Part shown: piece by piece, positions 25,444 to 34,481 of the stretch
Numbering within the stretch: the first letter of the stretch is position 1
How the letters are laid out: every line of letters starts with the position of its first letter
Source: Chitinophagaceae bacterium
Lineage (GTDB): Bacteria > Bacteroidota > Bacteroidia > Chitinophagales > Chitinophagaceae
Length of the DNA stretch: 64,000 bases
Direction of reading: 5' to 3'
Assembly (NCBI GenBank): GCA_019752045.1
Contig: JAIEMP010000007.1
Span: 1 to 64,000, forward strand
The notes under the pieces: generated by a model
Told to the model about the DNA's origin: nothing
Database searches by the model: none
What the model saw: the letters and a program-made list of their open reading frames with translations, nothing else
Translations under genes and position numbers: made by a program

Positions 25444-25489
25444 TTGCGAAACCGTTTGGTTGCACATATATTTGCAACCAAACGGTTTC
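25444..25489 (+). promoter_or_regulatory. Canonical promoter covered by a 17+17-nt palindromic operator
   Basis: TTG (25444-25446), 20 nt, then TATATTTG (25467-25474) is a full Bacteroidota promoter. Overlying it is a perfect palindrome: GAAACCGTTTGGTTGCA (25448-25464), 8-nt spacer, and its reverse complement (25473-25489). Each arm itself contains an AACC-N4-GGTT dyad, so two ArsR dimers could bind. It lies 21 nt before the ArsR-family start, suggesting autorepression. Confidence 0.8.
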
Positions 25490-25509
25490 ATAAAGCCGCT
25501 GATAAGAAT

Positions 25510-25830
25510 ATGAGACGAGATGTATTTCAGGCTATAGCAGATCCAACAAGGCGTGCAATTATTGCGCTTATTGCTGTACAGTCATTAACTCCCAATGCGC
25601 TGGCAGAGCGCTTTGATACAAGCCGTCAGGCCATATCAAAACATTTACGCATCCTCACTGAATGTCAATTGGTAAAGCAGGAACAAACAGGCCGGGAGAT
25701 CTATTATCATTTCAATGCCAAAAAAATGAAAGAAGTAGCCGATTTTATTGAACCTTTTCGACAAATGTGGGATACCAGGTTCAATCAATTAGACAACGTT
25801 TTATCAACCATAAAATCGAATAAAAAATGA
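25510..25830 (+). CDS. ArsR-family transcriptional repressor
   Basis: A 106-residue winged-helix protein: [20 protein letters not shown], then the recognition helix region [23 protein letters not shown] and the wing GREIYYHF. No metal-binding Cys motif is present, as in the ArsR subgroup paired with SRPBCC (AHSA1) genes. A 50-residue upstream extension (25360) runs through the promoter/operator and is not real. It overlaps the SRPBCC gene by 4 nt (ATGA), so they are coupled. Confidence 0.9.
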   Translation: MRRDVFQAIADPTRRAIIALIAVQSLTPNALAERFDTSRQAISKHLRILTECQLVKQEQTGREIYYHFNAKKMKEVADFIEPFRQMWDTRFNQLDNVLSTIKSNKK

Positions 25831-26327
25831 GCAACAACAAAACACAGGTTGTAAAAGACCTCAAGGAAAAATCAATTCTTGTATCAAGAGAATTTAATGC
25901 ACCCCTTGCAAAAGTTTGGCGTGCTTATACAGAAAGTGAATTACTGGATCAGTGGTGGGGCCCGTCACCCTGGCGTGCTGAAACCAAGTTTATGAACTTT
26001 ACACCCGGTGGCTTTTGGTTGTATGCAATGGTAGGCCCAGAAGATCAGAGGCATTGGGCACGTATGAATTATATTTCAATCTCACATCATAGCAACTTTG
26101 AAATAGAAGATGCTTTTTGTGATGAAAACGGAACGATCAACACAGAGCTTCCTGTTTCAAAAGGGAAAAATGTATTTACCCAAACGGAGAATGGAACAAG
26201 GGTAGAATTTAAGATGATCTACCCAACCGAAGCTGATATACAAACTATAGTTGAAATGGGCTTTGAGCAAGGTATTACGATGTGTCTTGATCAATTGGAA
26301 GAACTGTTTAAGACCAATAAAATTTAA
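25827..26327 (+). CDS. SRPBCC domain protein (AHSA1-like)
   Basis: A 166-residue single-domain START/AHSA1 protein: [27 protein letters not shown] near the N-terminus, a central sheet, and a C-terminal helix [18 protein letters not shown]. Proteins of this kind paired with ArsR regulators bind small hydrophobic ligands and are usually of unknown function. It is second in the ArsR operon (4-nt overlap) and 4 nt before the DUF998 gene. Confidence 0.88.
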   Translation: MSNNKTQVVKDLKEKSILVSREFNAPLAKVWRAYTESELLDQWWGPSPWRAETKFMNFTPGGFWLYAMVGPEDQRHWARMNYISISHHSNFEIEDAFCDENGTINTELPVSKGKNVFTQTENGTRVEFKMIYPTEADIQTIVEMGFEQGITMCLDQLEELFKTNKI

Positions 26328-26331
26328 TACA

Positions 26332-26970
26332 ATGAATATGCTGGCAACATTCACAATCGCAAGTGGAGCACTTTCGCTCTTATCTTTATTCATTCTACAT
26401 TTCGTTAGCCCGGAGTATAAACCAAGCTGGCGTATGATCAGTGAATATGCGCTGGGCAAGCATAAATGGTTGATCACTTCCTTCTTTCTTCTGTGGGGAT
26501 TGAGTTCATTATTGCTTTCTGCATTACTCTGGAATGTTGTAACAACAACCTGGGCAACAATTGGGGTTGTGTTACTGGTTATTTCAGGATTTGGTGAAAT
26601 AATGGGAGGGCTTTTTGATGTTAAACATAAATGGCATGGTGCAGCATTTTTGCTGGGTGTGCCATCATTACCCATTGCTGCTTTACTTATTTGTTATAAT
26701 CTAATAAGTTTTGAAAATTGGGGTGATTAGCGTTCTGCAATAGTTGCAGCATCGCACAGTACTTGGATCAGTTTAATTGTAATGGCAGCTGCAATGGGAA
26801 TTATGTTTGCCGGCTTTAAAAAAGCGGGCTTGGCAATGGATAAAAATGCCGAAGCTCCTGAAGAAGTTCCTGACGGTGTAATTGCCTTAGGTGGTTATGC
26901 AAACAGGTTGCTTGTTCTCTGCTATGTACTTTGGTTAATTGTAACAGCAGCTATTTATTTATCAGTTTAA
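26332..26970 (+). pseudogene. DUF998-type membrane protein interrupted by an in-frame TAG
   Basis: The reading frame starts at ATG 26332 and encodes a multi-pass membrane protein with DUF998 features (ILHFVSPEYKPSWRMISEYALG, GFGEIMGGLFDVKHKWHG, GVPSLPIAALL). A TAG at 26728-26730 (codon 133) stops it, but the same frame continues open for 79 more codons (RSAIVAASHSTWISLIVMAAAM..., ending AIYLSV) with two further helices as expected of the family. It is a recent nonsense mutation, a sequencing error, or readthrough. It is third in the ArsR-SRPBCC operon. Confidence 0.8.
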
Positions 26971-26972
26971 AA

Positions 26973-27068
26973 AGCCGCAAGCTATTCGCCACAAGTTGCA
27001 AGCAAATACAAACCCTGCCATTTACTAACATATATAAAAATATGGGAACAAGCTTGCAGCTTGCGGCT
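26973..27068. repeat. Long-range inverted repeat AGCCGCAAGCT...AGCTTGCGGCT
   Basis: Perfect 11-nt arms (26973-26983 and 27058-27068) 74 nt apart, in the gap before gcvP. The AGCTTGCAGCTTGCGGCT-like sequence recurs in degenerate form in the parA-fmt gap (60855-60975). It is probably a dispersed palindromic repeat. No gene lies in 26971-27266. Confidence 0.55.
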
Positions 27069-27159
27069 CACAGCTAATAACTTCTCCCACTCCTGCGCAA
27101 CCGATTTCACAGACTTTCCCCACCTGCTAACAGCTGTTTATTTGAATCGTTTCTGCCCG

Positions 27160-27167
27160 TAACTTTG
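27160..27167 (+). promoter_or_regulatory. -7 box TAACTTTG for gcvP
   Basis: An exact TAnnTTTG. Transcription should start near 27171-27173, leaving a leader of about 95 nt that is folded from its first bases (see 27171-27231). Confidence 0.6.
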
Positions 27168-27170
27168 CAC

Positions 27171-27231
27171 GTCTTTATTTTCAGAAAAGCATGAGAGCGC
27201 TGAAGTAAAGACAACTGTAAAGCAGTTTTTT
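27171..27231 (+). promoter_or_regulatory. Structured gcvP leader with terminator-like hairpin
   Basis: Helix 1 pairs GTCTTTA (27171-27177) with TAAAGAC (27206-27212) and continues as TTCAG (27180-27184) with CTGAA (27200-27204), enclosing a 15-nt loop. It is followed without a gap by hairpin 2, AACTG (27213-27217)/CAGTT (27223-27227), running into a T6 tract. The first base of helix 1 is about where transcription should start. This is the layout of a riboswitch or attenuator. The known glycine-aptamer core is not evident. Confidence 0.45.
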
Positions 27232-27266
27232 CCCATTTACCGATCTGAATAAACGTACGACAACAC

Positions 27267-30257
27267 ATGAATCTTTTTGAAGCGCAACAAAACGAATTTT
27301 CCCTTCGCCACATTGGCACAGCCGGAGTTAAAGCAAGTCTGCTGAAAACAGTTGGGGTCAGCAGCATGGAAGAACTAATCAGTAAAACAGTGCCTGCGTC
27401 TATCCGTAATCATGAGCAACTGGATATTCCTGATGCAATGAGCGAAGCAGATTTACTGAAACACCTGAAAGAAGTCTCGCTCCAAAATAAACTGTTTAAA
27501 AATTATATCGGGCAGGGGTATTATGATACCCTCACTCCTTCTGTTATCCTGCGTAACGTATTTGAAAATCCGGGTTGGTATACCCAATACACACCTTACC
27601 AGGCTGAAATTTCACAAGGCCGTTTGGAAAGTTTATTAAACTTTCAAACAATGGTTGCTGATCTTACAGGATTACCCATAGCCAATGCTTCTTTATTAGA
27701 TGAGGCAACGGCAGCAGCAGAAGCCATGAACATGCTGTTTCATCATGTAAACCGCACAGAAGTTATTAATGCACCAAAGTTTTTTGTGGATGAAGAAGTG
27801 TTTCCGCAAACAAAAGATTTATTAATTACCCGTGGTACACCGCTGGGAATTGAACTGGTGTTTGGCCATTATAAAACGGCCGTTATTGACAACTCTTATT
27901 TTGGAGCGTTGGTTCAATACCCAAACAACATTGGTTCGGTTGAAGATTACCGTGAGTTTATACAGCAGGTACATACGGCGGGTGGATTTGTGGCCATGGC
28001 AACTGACTTGCTTGCACTCACGCTCTTAACTCCCCCCGGCGAACTGGGTGCAGATGTTGCTTTTGGTTCGGCTCAACGTTTTGGTGTTCCCCTTGGTTAT
28101 GGAGGACCACATGCTGCTTTCTTCACCAGCAAAGATGAATTTAAACGTTCCATACCCGGCCGTATTATTGGTGTAAGTATTGATGCAAAAAACAACCGTG
28201 CCTTACGCATGGCGCTGCAAACCAGAGAGCAGCACATTAAACGTGAAAAAGCAACCTCGAATATTTGTACGGCGCAGGCATTACTTGCAAACATGGCAGC
28301 CATGTATGCAGTGTATCACGGACCGCAGGGATTGATCAACATTGCAACACGTGTTGCACTACTGGCACAGACAGTTGCAGACAGTTTAAAAGAAAGAGGT
28401 TACGAATTAGTAAGCAATTTCTTTTTTGATACAATTGCTGTTAAGGTTAAAGACATTGCAGCAATAAAAACAAAGGCAGAAAAACAGGAAATCAATCTGC
28501 GATATATTGATGAGCAAACGATATCTGTTTCTATTGATGAAACAACAAGTCCTGAAGACCTCTACGATCTGATTAACTGTTTTGTAAATGATACAGATGC
28601 GGTGCATTTTTCAATAGAAGAAGAACCCGTATTACATCATTTGCCTGCAGCGCTGGTAAGAACAAGTAAGTTTCTTACACATCTTAATTTCAATACACAT
28701 CACAGCGAAAGCCAGATGATGCGTTACATTAAACAACTGGAGAACAAAGATCTGTCGTTAAATACTTCGATGATCTCTTTGGGCAGTTGTACCATGAAGT
28801 TGAACGCAGCAACACAAATGATGCCGTTGAGCTGGGCACACTGGAGCAAAATCCATCCGTTTGCACCCGCTGATCAAACAAAAGGTTACCAACAAATTAT
28901 TGATGAACTGGCAAAATACTTAAATGTAATTACGGGTTTTGATGCCTGCAGTATGCAACCCAACAGTGGTGCACAGGGTGAGTATGCCGGTTTGTTGGCG
29001 ATCCGTAATTTTCATTTAGCTAACGGTGATGCACACCGCAAGATTATGCTGATTCCTGTTTCTGCGCACGGAACCAACCCTGCAAGTGCAGTGATGGCAG
29101 GAATGAAAGTAGTGGTGGTAAAGGCACTGGACAGTGGTTATATTGATGTGGCTGATTTTAAAGCAAAAGCCGAACAACACAGTGCCAATCTTGCCGGCAC
29201 CATGATTACGTACCCCAGTACATTTGGCATTTTTGAAGAAACAGTAAAAGAAATTTGCGACATCGTTCACCAGCATGGCGGACAGGTATACATGGATGGT
29301 GCAAACATGAATGCACAGGTTGGGCTTACATCGCCCGGATTAATTGGTGCCGATGTTTGTCACCTCAACCTGCATAAAACATTTGCTATTCCACATGGTG
29401 GTGGTGGTCCGGGCATGGGTCCTATTTGTGTAAAAGAACATCTTGCTGCTCATTTGCCGGGGCATACAGCCCATCCCGACCTTCCCAAAGGGAAGGCCAT
29501 CAACACACAGACCTCACCAATCAAAGATGTAGATAGTAACTCAGTTTCTCGAACAAGTGAGCTAAGTGCAGTGGGCTCTTCCCCTTTGGGGAAGTTGGAT
29601 GGGGCTACCGGAGCCGTTAGTGCAGCGCCCTATGGCTCCGCTTCTATTCTTTTAATCAGCTACGCTTATATCCGTTTGCTTGGTGCTACAGGTGTTAAAA
29701 AAGCAACCGAGTTTGCCATTCTTAATGCCAACTACATGAAGGCCCGGTTAGAAAAAGATTACGACATATTATATACTGATGAGAACGGAACCTGTGCACA
29801 TGAATTTATTGTAGATCTGAGACCATTTAAAAATACAGCAGGTATTGAAGCCGAAGATGTTGCCAAGCGTTTGATTGATTATGGTTTTCATGCACCTACT
29901 ATGAGTTTTCCTGTAGCCGGTACCATTATGATTGAACCAACCGAAAGTGAAGACAAAGCAGAGCTGGATCGTTTTTGTGATGCCATGTTGAGCATCCGTG
30001 AAGAAATCAGAGAAATAGAAACCGGCAAAGCCGATAAAGCAGATAACCTGTTGAAAAATGCTCCACATACGCAATTCACTGTAATGGCAGATGAATGGCA
30101 ACATGCCTACACAAGACAACAGGCAGCTTTCCCGCTCTTTTATGTAACACTCAATAAATTCTGGCCATCCGTTTCAAGAATCAATAATACACATGGAGAC
30201 AGAAACCTTATTTGCACCTGCGAGCCGGTGAGCAGTTATGCAGAAGAAGAAGCATAA
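27267..30257 (+). CDS. gcvP: Glycine dehydrogenase (decarboxylating), P-protein, with in-frame insertion
   Basis: A 996-residue P-protein of the glycine cleavage system, a pyridoxal-phosphate enzyme that decarboxylates glycine and transfers aminomethyl to the H-protein lipoyl arm. Both homologous halves are present; the cofactor lysine is Lys704 in HLNLHKTFAIPHGGGGPG. Family members are around 950-965 residues. Here about 40 extra residues (about 735-779) sit between LPGHTAH and GATGAVSAAPYGSAS; the corresponding DNA (29470-29604) is a palindromic element. The gene is monocistronic, with its own leader and a strong terminator. Other gcv genes are elsewhere. Confidence 0.96.
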   Translation: MNLFEAQQNEFSLRHIGTAGVKASLLKTVGVSSMEELISKTVPASIRNHEQLDIPDAMSEADLLKHLKEVSLQNKLFKNYIGQGYYDTLTPSVILRNVFENPGWYTQYTPYQAEISQGRLESLLNFQTMVADLTGLPIANASLLDEATAAAEAMNMLFHHVNRTEVINAPKFFVDEEVFPQTKDLLITRGTPLGIELVFGHYKTAVIDNSYFGALVQYPNNIGSVEDYREFIQQVHTAGGFVAMATDLLALTLLTPPGELGADVAFGSAQRFGVPLGYGGPHAAFFTSKDEFKRSIPGRIIGVSIDAKNNRALRMALQTREQHIKREKATSNICTAQALLANMAAMYAVYHGPQGLINIATRVALLAQTVADSLKERGYELVSNFFFDTIAVKVKDIAAIKTKAEKQEINLRYIDEQTISVSIDETTSPEDLYDLINCFVNDTDAVHFSIEEEPVLHHLPAALVRTSKFLTHLNFNTHHSESQMMRYIKQLENKDLSLNTSMISLGSCTMKLNAATQMMPLSWAHWSKIHPFAPADQTKGYQQIIDELAKYLNVITGFDACSMQPNSGAQGEYAGLLAIRNFHLANGDAHRKIMLIPVSAHGTNPASAVMAGMKVVVVKALDSGYIDVADFKAKAEQHSANLAGTMITYPSTFGIFEETVKEICDIVHQHGGQVYMDGANMNAQVGLTSPGLIGADVCHLNLHKTFAIPHGGGGPGMGPICVKEHLAAHLPGHTAHPDLPKGKAINTQTSPIKDVDSNSVSRTSELSAVGSSPLGKLDGATGAVSAAPYGSASILLISYAYIRLLGATGVKKATEFAILNANYMKARLEKDYDILYTDENGTCAHEFIVDLRPFKNTAGIEAEDVAKRLIDYGFHAPTMSFPVAGTIMIEPTESEDKAELDRFCDAMLSIREEIREIETGKADKADNLLKNAPHTQFTVMADEWQHAYTRQQAAFPLFYVTLNKFWPSVSRINNTHGDRNLICTCEPVSSYAEEEA
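29470..29604. repeat. Palindromic element inserted in frame in gcvP
   Basis: The two ends are near-perfect reverse complements: GCCCATCCCGACCTTCCC...GGGAAG at the left (29470-29496) and CTTCCCCTTTGGGGAAG then TTGGATGGGG at the right (29578-29604). Each arm carries its own hairpin (TTCCC-AAA-GGGAA; TTCCCC-TTT-GGGGAA). The 135 nt equal 45 codons. The structure resembles Rickettsia palindromic elements or REPINs. Confidence 0.75.
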
Positions 30258-30276
30258 AAACTGATCATAAATAAAA

Positions 30277-30309
30277 AATAATCCTGCACATGTGCAGGAT
30301 TATTTTTTT
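30277..30309 (+). terminator. gcvP terminator
   Basis: A perfect 14-nt palindrome, AATAATCCTGCACA and its complement (30277-30304), merging into a T7 run, 20 nt after the stop codon. Confidence 0.9.
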
Positions 30310-30352
30310 ACCGGTTCAACATAGTTCTTTCGCTTACCACGTTTGAAATTTT

Positions 30353-30360
30353 TATATTTG
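30353..30360 (+). promoter_or_regulatory. -7 box TATATTTG abutting the T9SS type B gene
   Basis: An exact TAnnTTTG ending 2 nt before ATG 30363 and 5 nt before the second ATG at 30366. The second ATG may therefore be the true leaderless start. Confidence 0.6.
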
Positions 30361-30362
30361 GT

Positions 30363-32378
30363 ATGATGCGATGGAGTATTCTGTATATAATCGGATTCTT
30401 AATATCAGCAACCTGTTTGCAGGCACAACCTGTATGCAGTGATAACGGCCACACTCCCTCTTCTCCTGTTTCGATTTGTGGCAACGGTACTTACTCAAGA
30501 TCTCCATCTTCTGTTTGTTTCAACAAAAGTTTTTTTCTGCCCGGATGTACCAATTCATTTACCAACTATGGTGATCTGAATCCTGTTTATTTTAAGTTTA
30601 CCTGTAAAACATCAGGAACATTTGGATTCGTAATTGCAGCATGGAAACCGGAAGAAGATTTGAACTGGCAGCTGTTTGATATTACAGGAAAAAATCCGCA
30701 GGAAATTTATACCGACCGTAATCTTACAATAGCTGCTAACTGGTCGGGCACACCAGGGCCAACCGGTACTTCAAATGCAGGATCATCATTGATCCAATGC
30801 AGAACCATAGTCGGTCAGGGCTCTCCGGGAAATACTTTCTGCAGAATGCCATCGCTTGTAGAAAATCATACTTACTTACTCATGGTAGGCAATTCCACAG
30901 CCCCCGGTGCTTTTGCATTAACCATTGCTGGCGGAACGGCAGATATCAGCGGCACAACCGTTGAGGACATCAATGTTTCCGTTGCATCCTGCGACAACAA
31001 ACAACTCTTGCTGAAATTCAATAAAAAAATCCGGTGCAGCAGTATAGCAGCAGATGGTTCAGATTTCAGTTTATCTCCCGCAGCAGGAATTATTACTAGT
31101 GCGGTGAGTGTTCAATGCAGCAATGCCGTTGAAACAGATTCTATTTTAATTACGTTTGCAAATCCACTCCCCAATGGCAGTTATATCTTAACAATAAAAA
31201 AAGGGAACGACAACAATACACTTACCGATCAATGCAGTAACAATTTAACTGATCCTACACAACTGAACTTTCGTGTATATCCATTTGCTTCGTTAGATAC
31301 CATCTTTCCTGCAGGTTGTGAACCGGTAAAACTAAAAATCAAACTCACAAAACCGGTACGATGCTCGTCTGTAGCTTCAGATGGAAGCGACTTTATCATT
31401 ACCGGCCCAACAGCAGTAACAATTACCGGCGTTACAACTTTTTGCAGCAGTACATTTTTAACAGACAGTCTTGAACTGCAACTGTTGCAACCAATCAGCA
31501 TTGCCGGGAGTTATTCAATTGCAATTAAAAACGGCAGCGATGGCAATACCTTGGTGGATGATTGCAATTTTGTTACACCTGCAGGTAACAGTAAAGTAGT
31601 AACAATAAAAGGAATGGTTGATGCAAATTTTTCATTTGCAGTAAAAGAAGGTTGTATTGCAGATACAATCAACCTTCAACATCCCGGTGCTGATGGGGTT
31701 AACAGTTGGAGCTGGACGGTAGATACCATCAACAGTTCACTGCAGCAACCTGTTATTTTATTAAACAGAGGTGGTAATGTTTTAGCCCAACTGCTTGTGA
31801 GCAATGGCTTATGCAGCGCAGTGTCGCAACAGGTTTTTGCACTGAAACCAAAACTGTATGTTCACTTTACTGCACCCGACAGCAGTTGCGCCAATGAACC
31901 GGTGTTGATTGTAAATGAAAGCAGAAATGCAATTGACTGGTTCTGGGATTTTGGAAACAACACAACAAGCACCGTTCAAAATCCATCAATGCCATCTTAT
32001 CCTATTACTGATGTTGACAAACGTTATACCATTTCACTTACAGCTGTTAAAGAAAACTGCAGTATCACAAAAACGCATGAATTATTAGTTGAAGCATCCT
32101 GTAACATTGCCATGCCTAATGCTTTTACACCAAATGGAGATGGATTGAATGATGTATTTCAACCGCTTAAAACAAGCGGCGTTACTTCATTGCAGTTGTT
32201 GATCTACAATCGTTATGGTCAGTTGCTATTCAACTCATCAGGTAATAACATTCAATGGAATGGAATGGCAAATGGAGTTGCCCAACCGGCAGGACTTTAT
32301 ACCTGGCAATTATCATTTACCGATCGCAAAACAAGTAAACAGTTTTTGAGAAAAGGTACTGTTATGCTGATGCGTTGA
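30363..32378 (+). CDS. T9SS type B sorting-domain surface protein
   Basis: A 671-residue secreted protein: signal peptide (to ...CLQAQ), a Cys-rich N-terminal beta domain with CxF/Y-type spacing (about 22-190), two related Ig-like domains each opening with a KCSS/RCSS-ASDGSDF phrase (about 200-395), a PKD-like domain (about 495-570, IDWFWDFGNNTTS), and a C-terminal gliding-motility/type B sorting domain starting NAFTPNGDGLND and including IYNRYGQLLF. The cargo would be exported by the type IX system and displayed or released. Function beyond that is unknown. Confidence 0.9.
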   Translation: MMRWSILYIIGFLISATCLQAQPVCSDNGHTPSSPVSICGNGTYSRSPSSVCFNKSFFLPGCTNSFTNYGDLNPVYFKFTCKTSGTFGFVIAAWKPEEDLNWQLFDITGKNPQEIYTDRNLTIAANWSGTPGPTGTSNAGSSLIQCRTIVGQGSPGNTFCRMPSLVENHTYLLMVGNSTAPGAFALTIAGGTADISGTTVEDINVSVASCDNKQLLLKFNKKIRCSSIAADGSDFSLSPAAGIITSAVSVQCSNAVETDSILITFANPLPNGSYILTIKKGNDNNTLTDQCSNNLTDPTQLNFRVYPFASLDTIFPAGCEPVKLKIKLTKPVRCSSVASDGSDFIITGPTAVTITGVTTFCSSTFLTDSLELQLLQPISIAGSYSIAIKNGSDGNTLVDDCNFVTPAGNSKVVTIKGMVDANFSFAVKEGCIADTINLQHPGADGVNSWSWTVDTINSSLQQPVILLNRGGNVLAQLLVSNGLCSAVSQQVFALKPKLYVHFTAPDSSCANEPVLIVNESRNAIDWFWDFGNNTTSTVQNPSMPSYPITDVDKRYTISLTAVKENCSITKTHELLVEASCNIAMPNAFTPNGDGLNDVFQPLKTSGVTSLQLLIYNRYGQLLFNSSGNNIQWNGMANGVAQPAGLYTWQLSFTDRKTSKQFLRKGTVMLMR

Positions 32379-32443
32379 ATAAAATAAATATCTCAAATCA
32401 ACTCTCTTTCAATAGTGATTGATGACTTGATGAAATAATTATT

Positions 32444-33766
32444 TTATTTCACTCTCACTCCACCCTTCATCACCATATCTACTTTCTGCAACAAATTAAT
32501 ATAGCGCAGCACATCGCCTTTCACCGCAATAATATCGGCTACTTTTCCTTCGCTGATAGTGCCTACTTTATTTTCCACTCCCTGAAACACTGCCGGCCAG
32601 TAGGTTGCAGAACGAATGGCAAGCATCGGATCAACACCCATCTCCCTAACCCAGATGTCTAATTCGTTCCATGTACTCTGGCTGTGAAATTTCATGGGGA
32701 TACCTGAGTCGGTTCCAATGAGCATGATGACACCGCTTTCTTTCAGTTGTGAAAATTTTCTTTTCAACGTTGGCTTACGGTAAGGCGTAACCTGAAAATA
32801 AGAAAGCTGTGATGGATACATTAATGAATGGCGGATGTCTTTGATCACACTGTCGGGTAAACCAACCTGCCAGGATGGATCATCCAGGTGTTCGGTGTTT
32901 TTAATATTGTAATCGTTGTTAAACAATCCTTCAACAGTGGGGCACCAGAACAATTTATTGTTGGAGTTGGCAGTGCGTTCTTTAATCATCCGCATCACAT
33001 CTTCCGGATACTCCGGTGCAGTGGCTAAACCGGTATGTTCAAAACAATCTGCTCCTGCAAGTAAAGCTCTGCGAATTTCTTCGGGACGATGCGCATGCGC
33101 CACTACTTTTAATTTCCATTTATGTGCTTCATCAACAATGGCATTGATTTCTTCCTGCGTCATTTGATCCTGATCAATCAACTTAATACAATCAACCCCA
33201 CCCTTTGCCAGTTTCTGCACTTTAGCTCTTGCATCGGCCACACCATTAATACCCCAGCGAAACTGTTCTGTACCGGGGTAAGGTGCATGTTGCAAAAATG
33301 GTCCGCTCACATACAATGTAGGCCCTTGTAACTTCCCCTGATTGATCATATTTCTTACAGCAACAATATCTTCTAACGGCGCACCAAGATCTCTTGCACT
33401 GGTTACACCGGCCATTAATAATTGTTTTGCTCCTGCAGGCATAATCACTGAACGGAAGATGGGCGGATATTTTTTATCCCAATACGCATAATCTGAATGC
33501 CCGTTGATCATGAGGTGCACATGCATATCCCACAAGCCGGGCAATACACTCATGCCTTCTGTTGAAATCACTTCTGCATCTTTGGGAATTTCAGTTAAAC
33601 CGATCTGTCCTACTTTGATGATCTGATTGCCTTCAATGATGATGACAGAATTTTTTAGCGGTTCTCCGCCAAAACCATCAATTAATGTACCTCCTACTAA
33701 CGCTTTTTTCTGTGCACTTACTGAAAGAATTAATAAAAAGGTGAAACAAAAAGTAAGTAACCTCAT
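32444..33766 (-). CDS. Exported amidohydrolase-family protein
   Basis: A 440-residue metal-dependent amidohydrolase with signal peptide (to ...LSVSAQ). It has the N-terminal small beta domain, GLWDMHVHLM (metal His pair), CIKLIDQ with the Lys expected to be carboxylated, AHAHRPEEIRRALLAGADCFEHTG (metal His residues), LIGTDSGIP (metal Asp) and the C-terminal EGKVADIIAV. This fits the imidazolonepropionase/prolidase-like branch often annotated as Xaa-Pro dipeptidase; the actual substrate is unknown. It is monocistronic. Confidence 0.88.
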   Translation of the reverse strand: MRLLTFCFTFLLILSVSAQKKALVGGTLIDGFGGEPLKNSVIIIEGNQIIKVGQIGLTEIPKDAEVISTEGMSVLPGLWDMHVHLMINGHSDYAYWDKKYPPIFRSVIMPAGAKQLLMAGVTSARDLGAPLEDIVAVRNMINQGKLQGPTLYVSGPFLQHAPYPGTEQFRWGINGVADARAKVQKLAKGGVDCIKLIDQDQMTQEEINAIVDEAHKWKLKVVAHAHRPEEIRRALLAGADCFEHTGLATAPEYPEDVMRMIKERTANSNNKLFWCPTVEGLFNNDYNIKNTEHLDDPSWQVGLPDSVIKDIRHSLMYPSQLSYFQVTPYRKPTLKRKFSQLKESGVIMLIGTDSGIPMKFHSQSTWNELDIWVREMGVDPMLAIRSATYWPAVFQGVENKVGTISEGKVADIIAVKGDVLRYINLLQKVDMVMKGGVRVK

Positions 33767-33871
33767 GGCAGTTGATTTTAATGATGAGCCATGAATTTAC
33801 TTACTTTTTTATTTATCCGGAAGAACTTATAGAAAAGTCAAACGAATATAGATTTCGTTGACGATTATAAA

Positions 33872-34258
33872 CTATCCCTGTACGGCCACTTTCTTTTTCC
33901 AGAAATAATAAGAAAGCACACCGGGAATAATCCACATAAACAATGTGAGCATCATGGGATCAAACTTTCCCGCTGCAGCAACACCGGAATAAACAGCTCC
34001 GGTTAAATCGAAAAACAAACCTGCATAAGCCCACTCTTTAACCGTACGGTTCACACCGGGTATGAGAATAGCTGTTACACCAAGAATTTTTGCCCAACTG
34101 ATAAACTGAATAAAATAAACAGGGTAACCCAGAAACTTATTGAACACCTCCATGGTTTGTTCATTGGGACCAATACCACCGACAGATGAAAAAATCATAA
34201 GCGCTGCAAAGAGGATAGTGAACACCCAGTAGAGTGTGTTGATTGTTTTTGGTTTCAT
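33872..34258 (-). CDS. DoxX-like membrane protein
   Basis: A 128-residue protein with four predicted helices, starting MKPKTINTLYWVFTILFAALMIFSSVGGI. GYPVYFIQFISWAKILGVTAIL and EWAYAGLFFDLTGAVYSG match the DoxX-like/DUF4260-type four-helix pattern. The function is unknown. An in-frame extension to 34372 adds 38 residues that look like translated leader; ATG 34258 was chosen. Confidence 0.75.
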   Translation of the reverse strand: MKPKTINTLYWVFTILFAALMIFSSVGGIGPNEQTMEVFNKFLGYPVYFIQFISWAKILGVTAILIPGVNRTVKEWAYAGLFFDLTGAVYSGVAAAGKFDPMMLTLFMWIIPGVLSYYFWKKKVAVQG

Positions 34259-34481
34259 GGTAATTAATGATTGATAATTAATAAAGAAAAATAAGTAATA
34301 GAATTGATAAAGTAAAACTAAAGCAACAGGCTCATATTTTTCCTGTATCATCCCGACAATCAAAGAGGTCAATTGCGACTTTATTTTTTAAAAAGAAGGT
34401 TCCTTTGGCACAAATTCACTATTTCTATGAGTGGAAAGAAAGAAGTCCTAAAAGATTGTAACTTTTACCTCTAAACTCAAC

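Noticed and set aside
25360-25509. N-terminal extension of the ArsR-family protein
   Set aside because: It would translate the promoter and its palindromic operator; the conserved domain starts at ATG 25510.
27171-27231. Known glycine riboswitch upstream of gcvP
   Set aside because: The leader is too short for the usual tandem aptamer and the conserved glycine-aptamer core is not visible; kept only as an unclassified structured leader.
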